NCBI GenBank assembly: GCA_964647785.1
Contig: CAZYJD010000020.1
Coordinates: forward strand, 1 to 29,642
Origin: CAZYJD01 sp964647785
GTDB lineage: Bacteria > Bacteroidota > Bacteroidia > NS11-12g > UBA9320
Direction: 5' to 3'
DNA length: 29,642 nt
The translations under genes and the position numbers were made by a program. The notes below the pieces were generated by a model, which was not told the origin of the DNA, did not search any database, and worked only from the letters and a program-made list of their open reading frames with translations. Positions 23,437-29,642 of the stretch are shown in pieces. Each line of letters opens with the position of its first letter. Positions within the stretch are counted from its first letter, which is position 1.

Positions 23437-25746
23437 TTATTGATTCAGATCAAAACGGTCGAGGTTCATCACTTTGGTCCATGCCGCCACAAAATCATTC
23501 ACAAACTTCTGTCCGGCATCGGCCGAGGCATACACCTCTGCGAGCGCACGCAACTCAGAGTTAGATCCAAAAATAAGATCTGCCCTGGTGGCTGTCCACT
23601 TCAGGTCGCCTGTTTTGCGATCGCGCCCTTCAAACAGCAGTTTGCTTTCGTCAGTGGCCTTCCATGCGGTGCTCATGTCCAGCAGGTTCACAAAGAAATC
23701 ATTGCTGAGGGTGCCAGGCTTACTAGTAAGAATTCCGTGTTTGCTGTGGTTATAATTGGCATCCAAAGCCCTCATACCTCCCAAAAGCACAGTCATTTCG
23801 GGCGTGCTCAAACCAAGCAGCTGGGCTTTGTCTACCAACAATTGCTCGGTACTCAGGGTGTATTCCGTTTTCTGGTAATTTCTGAATCCATCCGCCATGG
23901 GCTCAAGCACTGCCATTCCTTTTACATCCGTTTGTTCCTGGCTGGCATCCATGCGGCCTGGGGTGAAAGGAACCTTTGCATTGTATCCGCCTTTCTTGGC
24001 TGCTTCCTCAATGGCTGCAGATCCACCCAATACAATCAAGTCGGCCATGGATACTTTCTTGTCTCCGTTGCTCTTGTTGAATTCTTCCTGAATGGCACTG
24101 AGTTTATCCAATACCTTCTTCAACTGTGCGGGATTGTTCACTTCCCAGTTCATTTGGGGTTCCAGCCTTATTCTGGCACCGTTGGCACCACCACGGCGGT
24201 CAGAACCTCTATAGGTAGAAGCGGAAGCCCATGCAGTGGTAACCAGTTCACGAATGCTCAAACCTGAGCTCATGATTTGCTTCTTCAAAGCCGCAACATC
24301 CGCATCGTTGATCACAGGATGGTTGAGCGCAGGAATGGGATCTTGCCAAATGAACTCTTCTTTAGGAATCTCAGGACCAACATAAGTGGTTTTAGGCCCC
24401 ATATCACGGTGGGTTAGTTTAAACCAAGCTTTTGCAAAGGCGATGTCAAAGGCTTCGGGATCCTCCAGGAATTTGCGTGAAATCTTTTCGTACACCGGAT
24501 CAAATCGGAGCGATAAATCGGTGGTGAGCATGGTGGGGCTATGCTTTTTATTGGGATCGAATGGGTCGGGCACCAATACTTTGGGATTTTTTGCCACCCA
24601 CTGATGGGCTCCGGCAGGCGATTTGGTGAGCTCCCACTCTTCGCCAAACAGGGCTTTAAAATAGCCGTGATTCCACTCGGTTGGCGTGCTGGTCCAAATT
24701 ACTTCGAGTCCGGAGGTGATGGCATCGCCCCCCTTTCCAGATTTGTAAGTGCTGGTCCAGCCCATGCCCTGCTCTTCAATGCTCGCAGCTTCTGGCTCTG
24801 GTCCTACATGAGAAGCCGGTCCGGCACCGTGCGTTTTACCAAGCGTATGGCCTCCAGCAATCAGGGCTACAGTTTCTTCATCGTTCATACCCATGCGGCC
24901 GAAAGTTTCTCTGATGTCTTTAGCAGCGGCAACCGGGTCGGGGTTCCCTCCGGGGCCTTCAGGGTTTACATAAATCAATCCCATTTGAACAGCTGCCAGT
25001 GGGTTTTCGAGCTCGCGATCTCCGGCGTAGCGCTTTTCGTCGCTCAGCCACTCTTTTTCCATGCCCCAATAAACATTGGCATTTGGTTCCCAAACATCTT
25101 CACGTCCACCGGAGAAACCAATGGTCTTAAATCCCATGTCTTCCAGGGCCACATTCCCAGCCAGAATCATGAGATCGGCCCATGAAATTTTACTGCCGTA
25201 TTTCTGCTTCACCGGCCACAAGAGGCGGCGCGCTTTATCGAGGTTGGCGTTATCGGGCCAGCTGTTCAAAGGTGCAAAACGCTGTTGTCCTTCGCGTGAA
25301 CCTCCTCTCCCATCGCCTGTGCGATAGGTGCCGGCACTGTGCCATGCCATGCGAATGAAAAGCCCTCCATAGTGCCCCCAATCGGCAGGCCACCAATCTT
25401 GAGAAGCTGTTAAGGTTTTGCGAATATCTTCTTTCAAAGCGAAGTAGTCGAGACTGTTAAATGCGCTCAGGTAATTGAAGTTCTCCCCCATGGGATCAGA
25501 TAAATTGGAGTGCTGGCGAAGCACACTTAAATCCAAACGGTTGGGCCACCAGTCTTCGTTGGTGGTGCCTTCTATCGGGCTGGGTTTTTCCTTGGCCGGC
25601 TCTTCAGCCTTTGCAGCCATGTGTGGCGCCTTCATGTTGTGAGCGCTCATGCCCGTTACCGGACACACGCCGGCTTGCCCATGTTCAGTCTGTGCGCTGG
25701 CTCCAAATACGGAGAGCGCAGCAATTGAGAGTATTAATTTTTTCAT
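23437..25746 (-). CDS. katG: Catalase-peroxidase KatG with N-terminal signal peptide
   Basis: This 769-residue heme enzyme removes hydrogen peroxide by catalase and peroxidase reactions. Both family halves are present. Active-site residues fit the family by spacing: distal Arg132, Trp135 and His136 (RMAWHSAG), Tyr259 (GLIYVNPEGP), Met285 (RMGMNDEET) and proximal His300 (AGGHTLGKTHG). Trp135-Tyr259-Met285 can form the cross-link needed for catalase activity. Unlike most KatG, it begins with a Sec-type signal (MKKLILSIAALSVFGASA, cleavage before QTEHG), so it should act in the periplasm. It is transcribed alone between its own promoter and terminator. Confidence 0.97.
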   Translation of the reverse strand: MKKLILSIAALSVFGASAQTEHGQAGVCPVTGMSAHNMKAPHMAAKAEEPAKEKPSPIEGTTNEDWWPNRLDLSVLRQHSNLSDPMGENFNYLSAFNSLDYFALKEDIRKTLTASQDWWPADWGHYGGLFIRMAWHSAGTYRTGDGRGGSREGQQRFAPLNSWPDNANLDKARRLLWPVKQKYGSKISWADLMILAGNVALEDMGFKTIGFSGGREDVWEPNANVYWGMEKEWLSDEKRYAGDRELENPLAAVQMGLIYVNPEGPGGNPDPVAAAKDIRETFGRMGMNDEETVALIAGGHTLGKTHGAGPASHVGPEPEAASIEEQGMGWTSTYKSGKGGDAITSGLEVIWTSTPTEWNHGYFKALFGEEWELTKSPAGAHQWVAKNPKVLVPDPFDPNKKHSPTMLTTDLSLRFDPVYEKISRKFLEDPEAFDIAFAKAWFKLTHRDMGPKTTYVGPEIPKEEFIWQDPIPALNHPVINDADVAALKKQIMSSGLSIRELVTTAWASASTYRGSDRRGGANGARIRLEPQMNWEVNNPAQLKKVLDKLSAIQEEFNKSNGDKKVSMADLIVLGGSAAIEEAAKKGGYNAKVPFTPGRMDASQEQTDVKGMAVLEPMADGFRNYQKTEYTLSTEQLLVDKAQLLGLSTPEMTVLLGGMRALDANYNHSKHGILTSKPGTLSNDFFVNLLDMSTAWKATDESKLLFEGRDRKTGDLKWTATRADLIFGSNSELRALAEVYASADAGQKFVNDFVAAWTKVMNLDRFDLNQ

Positions 25747-25779
25747 TGGGTTAGTGATTTAAATGATTCAATAACACAA

Positions 25780-25811
25780 CAAACTTAAGGGCTCAACAAA
25801 GCGGGGTCAAA
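25780..25811 (-). promoter_or_regulatory. katG promoter, Bacteroidota consensus
   Basis: On the minus strand, TTTG (25808-25811) is followed by 20 nt and TAAGTTTG (25780-25787). This is a complete match to TTTG-N20-TAnnTTTG. The start codon is 33 nt downstream of the element. Confidence 0.75.
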
Positions 25812-25921
25812 GTGATAAAAATGATTCTCCTATCGGGAAAACTGATGAAGCTGAAGAGCCGCTAAAATTGAGCGGAGAAGAAGCACTTGCCTTCCTATTT
25901 TATTGGAAACCCGGCCGCTCC

Positions 25922-28900
25922 TTAGCGAATTACACTGATGATGCCCTTGTGGAATTTCTTCTCGTACTCCAGATTCTTGTAATAGAGCGTGTAGATATAC
26001 ACCCCATTCTGAACCGGTTTGCCCATGAATGTGCCATCCCAACCGTTCTCTACGTTGTCTGAAGCAAAGAGCATTTCTCCCCAGCGATCGAAAATCTTTA
26101 ATTCAAACGCTTTTAAATAGTACAGTCCTGTGATTTTAAACACATCGTTGAGACCATCTTTATTGGGGGTGAAAGCACCTGGAATGAATGCCGTATTCAC
26201 CGGGTAATTGACAAACTCAATCATGGAATCGACCCGGCAACCTTTATCATCGGTGATTTGAATTCTAAGCACCACCTTGCCGGTATCGCCAATGAGCACA
26301 TTGAATCCTTCTTCCCTGAACACCTGCCCGTCACTAAAGGTCCATTCAAATGAAAATGGTTCAAAGCCTTGCGATTGATCCTGGATTTCATATTTCACCC
26401 ATTTCAAAGAATCAAGGGCTCTTTCCATGGCGAATTCTATGATGGTATGAGGCCACACCACCGCTGCATTCAACTTTTCAGCAGTATCGAGGCAGCCGTT
26501 GATGGTTTTTACAATCAGCATGGCCGGATATGCTCCACTGTTCGGGAATTGATGCCGTACCACAGAATCATTGTAACTGCTGTTCCCAATGAACCATTGA
26601 TAGGTTCCTGCTTCATTGAGCGGCCAGTAAACAGCACTTCTGAATACGTTGTCCTCGCCTTTGCAAGCAGTATCTACCTGAAAATCGGCTATCGGCATTT
26701 CGAATACAAGCATGGGCTGCATCACTGAATCGGCACATCCTTTATCGGATGTCACAATCAACTGCACATCGTATGCACCGTGATCATCATAAACATGAAT
26801 CGGCTCAAACACATCATCGAGCGCACCATCACCGAATGACCATTGATTTTGAAAACTGCCCACAGGTATGGAGCTGGTATTCCCAAACTCGAAGCTGTTA
26901 TCTCTCAAACATTGTTGTGAGGCATTCACCGTGAAACCGGCTACAGGCATGGCATACACTTCCACGCGCCCATCCATGGTATCCAAACACCCTTTGTTAC
27001 TCTCAGTGATCAGCTGAGGGAAATACACCCCGTGGGTTTGGTAGCTGTGCACCACCGAAGATGCAGTAGACGAATCGCCATCGCCAAAGTACCATTTCAC
27101 CTGCACCGGGCCGCTCTGCATTTTGGTATCGCTGTTAAAGCTGAAGGCATTCGAGCGCAAGCACTGCAGGGAGTCGGGCAACTGAAATTGTGCCACGGGC
27201 GACTCGTAAATCTCCACCTCTTTATCGGAAGTATCAGCGCAAGCTTTTTCACTCGTTGCCGTGAAGGTGATGCGGTATTTGCCGTACTGCGCATAGGCGT
27301 GCTTCACCTCATATTCATTCGTATCTTTTTGGATGCCATCGCCAAAATCCCAGCGGTAAGTCATTTGCCCTTCGGCGATGCTGGCGTTATTGAAGACCGA
27401 TATCGAGTGGTCTTTATAACACAATGCCGTATCGCTCAATGCGAAGGTGGCCACCGGCATGGCATACACTTCCACGCGCCCATCCATGGTGTCCAAACAA
27501 CCATTATCGCTCTCGGTGATCAGCTGAGGGAAATACACCCCATGGGTTTGGTAGTTGTGCACCACCGAAGATGCAGTAGACGAATCGCCATCGCCAAAGT
27601 ACCATTTCACCTGCACCGGGCCGCTCTGCATTTTGGTATCGCTGTTAAAGCTGAAGGCATTCGAGCGCAAGCACTGCAGGGAGTCGGGCAACTGAAATTG
27701 TGCTACGGGCGACTCGTAAATCTCCACCTCTCTACTGAAGGTATCGGCGCAAGCTTTATCGCTCGTTGCCGTGAAGGTGATGCGGTATTTGCCGTACTGC
27801 GCATAGGCGTGTTTCACCTCATAGCCATTCGTGTCTTTTTGGATGCCATCGCCAAAATCCCAGCGGTAAGTCAATTGTCCTTCGGCAATACTGGCGTTAT
27901 TGAAAACCGATATCGAGTGGTCTTTGTAACACAATGCCGTATCGCTCAACTTAAACGTGGTTATCGGCATGGCATGTACTTCCACCCTACTGGAGGTGGT
28001 ATCCGAGCATCCAAACTCTGTGGTCACAATCAGTTGGGGCAAATAAGTCCCTTTACTCAAATAAGAATGCAGCGCGCTTTGTGTGCTTGCAGTTCTTCCA
28101 TCGCCAAAATACCAATCATACGTGACCTTGGATGCACCCAATCCTGATTGACCGGAATAGGCAAACACGTTATCCCTTCGGCATTGCAGCGAATCGTCGA
28201 TGATGATTTGTGCCACCGGCATGGGATGAACCACCACATCTCTGAACACACTGTCTTCACATGATTGATCGCTTTTAACCTTCAGTTGAATGCGGTAATT
28301 TCCCGCTTGGGGGAAGGTGTAGTCAAGACGTATGCTGGTATCGATCAAAACGTTATTGATGTACCAGCCTCTACTGAGACTGCCGCTGCTAATGATGGAG
28401 GAATCCTTGAGTTCAATTTGCGCACTATCTGCACAAAAGGCGTTATCACTCAAGCTCAGGCGGATGCTTGGGTCGGGGAAGATCTCAAGCGTTTTCGACA
28501 CCGTATCAAAACATCGGTCTTTGTGATTGGCCACCAATATCACCTTGTATTTGCCAGAAGAATCGTAGGTGTGTGAACCCTCTTTCATGGTAGCACCTTT
28601 GCCATCGCCCCATAGCCATACGTATTCAACCTCTTTTGCATTGGGCTTGCTGTTGTTCTGAAAGGTAAACTCATTGGTTCCCAAACACTGCAGTGAATCA
28701 GATTTGAAGGTGAATTCCGGGTTCAGTCGCACCCGCACCAGTACGGTTCGCAACGTATCAGGACATCCGTAGCCCACAAAGGGATTGCACACCACATAGA
28801 AGGCTGCGGAATCTTTTGGCATTTCTACATTGATGGTGCGTCCGGTCTTGTTCAAAGGCTTTTTATTGGCATCCAACCATGTGTATACCGAATAGCCTTC

Positions 28901-29641
28901 AGGAGCTGTTAACACCCCGATGCTATCGTTCTGACACAAGATTTGCTCCACCTCAAATTTGATGCACTCAAAATCGACATAGCCATAACCAAAATGCCCT
29001 CCCAGTGCACAATCGCCGGTGTACACTTCAATGACAATATTTTTCCCGGCCATGCCCTTGAGTTTGATGAGTCCGGGCGTCCATTCTTTGTAGTACACGC
29101 GTTTATCTGCTTTTGATTGCTTGAATCCGGGAAGCGCTCCGGCAACATATAAATGGTCGTTGCAGGCCAGTACTTTCTTTGTATTGGCATCAAAAACCCT
29201 CACCCCAAAACGCGGCTGCGCTCGTGAGGTATGGCTGGGATCTTCCAACACCACTGCATACTGATACTTGATGCTAAAATTATCAATCGTATCAGGAACT
29301 TTCATTTGGTAATACAACATTTCTGCCTGAGCCCCTGCAGAAGAGTTTCCTATGCGCAGGCTGTACCTTCCACCGGCGGGTGCCACCACCGGGAAACCGC
29401 CATAAGGATCTTTGGCCGTTCCGCTCATCAATGTTTGGCGGGAGTTATTGATGGAATTGCTGCTCAGCACAATGGGGCAACAACGGCCCAATTGGCCTTT
29501 CCATTTATTGAAATTCCCCCCTTCAAAATCCAAATTATCAGGGCAGGTCACTTGCCCTTGCAGGGGAGCAGCCGATATCAAAAAAGAAACAATAAAAAGG
29601 ATGTAAACTCGGGCAAGGGAATGCGCTTTAAACCGGGTCAT
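25922..29641 (-). CDS. Giant secreted PKD-repeat protein with gliding-motility-type C-terminal domain
   Basis: This 1239-residue protein is probably exported and then surface-displayed or released by T9SS. A signal peptide (about 1-29, ending LQGQ) precedes a jelly-roll-like domain (about 33-230: DFEGGNFNKWKG, YSLRIGNSS, GYGYVDFECI). About ten PKD-type modules of roughly 85 residues follow, many with WxFGDG and a closing Gly/Ala-Cys-x-Asp. The CHU_C domain begins at FIPGAFTPNKDGLNDVF and includes FDRWGEMLF and NGVYIYTLYYK. It is an adhesin-like or polymer-binding cargo; the ligand is unknown. The ATG at 29641 is one base from the window edge, so its promoter and any longer start cannot be seen. 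Confidence 0.9.
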   Translation of the reverse strand: MTRFKAHSLARVYILFIVSFLISAAPLQGQVTCPDNLDFEGGNFNKWKGQLGRCCPIVLSSNSINNSRQTLMSGTAKDPYGGFPVVAPAGGRYSLRIGNSSAGAQAEMLYYQMKVPDTIDNFSIKYQYAVVLEDPSHTSRAQPRFGVRVFDANTKKVLACNDHLYVAGALPGFKQSKADKRVYYKEWTPGLIKLKGMAGKNIVIEVYTGDCALGGHFGYGYVDFECIKFEVEQILCQNDSIGVLTAPEGYSVYTWLDANKKPLNKTGRTINVEMPKDSAAFYVVCNPFVGYGCPDTLRTVLVRVRLNPEFTFKSDSLQCLGTNEFTFQNNSKPNAKEVEYVWLWGDGKGATMKEGSHTYDSSGKYKVILVANHKDRCFDTVSKTLEIFPDPSIRLSLSDNAFCADSAQIELKDSSIISSGSLSRGWYINNVLIDTSIRLDYTFPQAGNYRIQLKVKSDQSCEDSVFRDVVVHPMPVAQIIIDDSLQCRRDNVFAYSGQSGLGASKVTYDWYFGDGRTASTQSALHSYLSKGTYLPQLIVTTEFGCSDTTSSRVEVHAMPITTFKLSDTALCYKDHSISVFNNASIAEGQLTYRWDFGDGIQKDTNGYEVKHAYAQYGKYRITFTATSDKACADTFSREVEIYESPVAQFQLPDSLQCLRSNAFSFNSDTKMQSGPVQVKWYFGDGDSSTASSVVHNYQTHGVYFPQLITESDNGCLDTMDGRVEVYAMPVATFALSDTALCYKDHSISVFNNASIAEGQMTYRWDFGDGIQKDTNEYEVKHAYAQYGKYRITFTATSEKACADTSDKEVEIYESPVAQFQLPDSLQCLRSNAFSFNSDTKMQSGPVQVKWYFGDGDSSTASSVVHSYQTHGVYFPQLITESNKGCLDTMDGRVEVYAMPVAGFTVNASQQCLRDNSFEFGNTSSIPVGSFQNQWSFGDGALDDVFEPIHVYDDHGAYDVQLIVTSDKGCADSVMQPMLVFEMPIADFQVDTACKGEDNVFRSAVYWPLNEAGTYQWFIGNSSYNDSVVRHQFPNSGAYPAMLIVKTINGCLDTAEKLNAAVVWPHTIIEFAMERALDSLKWVKYEIQDQSQGFEPFSFEWTFSDGQVFREEGFNVLIGDTGKVVLRIQITDDKGCRVDSMIEFVNYPVNTAFIPGAFTPNKDGLNDVFKITGLYYLKAFELKIFDRWGEMLFASDNVENGWDGTFMGKPVQNGVYIYTLYYKNLEYEKKFHKGIISVIR
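26946..27965 (-). repeat. Two tandem 510-bp units inside the PKD gene
   Basis: Units 26946-27455 and 27456-27965 align without gaps and are over 90 percent identical by eye. A stretch of 148 bp (27046-27193 and 27556-27703) has no difference. Each unit encodes two PKD modules (170 residues), one of WDFGDG type and one of WYFGDG type. A third, more diverged unit starts at 27966. Confidence 0.92.
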
Positions 29642-29642
29642 T

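Noticed and set aside
23431..24267. A 278-codon open frame on the plus strand opposite katG
   Set aside because: It is fully antisense to the conserved katG 3' half and has no recognisable motif.
25859..25875. CCGCT-AAAATTG-AGCGG hairpin between the PKD gene and katG
   Set aside because: A 5-bp stem without a T run is likely by chance; it lies upstream of the katG promoter.
27032..28147. A 371-codon open frame on the plus strand opposite the PKD gene
   Set aside because: It repeats because it lies over the 510-bp tandem units and mirrors the codon pattern of the real gene. It has no signal, domain or start context of its own.

Overview
The window looks like chromosomal DNA of a member of the Bacteroidota. 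The evidence is two very large secreted proteins ending in the gliding-motility-associated (CHU_C-type) C-terminal domain, a small protein ending in a type A type IX secretion (T9SS) sorting domain, many lipoproteins, promoters of the TTTG-N19/20-TAnnTTTG type, almost no Shine-Dalgarno sequences, and a tRNA without an encoded CCA. A genus cannot be named from this sequence alone. No insertion sequence, phage gene or CRISPR array was seen.

Region 1 (101-7740, minus strand) is a tightly packed six-gene operon. In transcription order it holds two small lipoproteins with motifs like those of planctomycete PSD1/DUF4214 proteins, a Tat-exported DUF1501-like protein, a PSCyt1-like lipoprotein with a CX4CH motif, a 152-residue lipoprotein, and a 1159-residue CUB-containing T9SS cargo. 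It looks like a compact Bacteroidota version of the planctomycete PSCyt/PSD/DUF1501 module joined to a surface protein. Its function is unknown. A CapA-family phosphoesterase lies just upstream, and rmuC is divergent from that. After rmuC comes a 115-residue protein that is little more than a T9SS sorting domain.

Region 2 (10949-15445, minus strand) is a four-gene operon with gaps of 2 bp or less: carboxy(nor)spermidine dehydrogenase, carboxynorspermidine decarboxylase (nspC), rRNA dimethyltransferase (ksgA/rsmA) and the Mg2+ channel mgtE. It links polyamine synthesis, ribosome maturation and Mg2+ uptake.

Region 3 (15508-16055) is a tRNA-Arg(CCG) with its promoter. It is followed by about 450 bp of non-coding DNA full of inverted and direct repeats, and one repeat terminus copies the 3' end of the tRNA.

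Region 4 (16056-21013) has a SIMPL-domain protein, a threonine aldolase, and a prenyl-lipid cluster. The cluster holds a UbiA enzyme closely resembling homogentisate phytyltransferase, a methyltransferase, and a divergent fusion of a VTE5-like prenol kinase with a VTE6-like (DUF92) prenyl-phosphate kinase. Together these could turn free phytol or a similar prenol into a prenylated aromatic (tocopherol- or quinone-like) product.

Region 5 (21059-23280) is a MarR regulator with a palindrome in its promoter, a YceI lipoprotein with a strong terminator, a small lipoprotein and a small membrane protein. Region 6 (23384-29641, minus strand) is an exported catalase-peroxidase (katG) with a clear promoter and terminator, then a 1239-residue PKD-repeat T9SS cargo with a recent 510-bp internal duplication.
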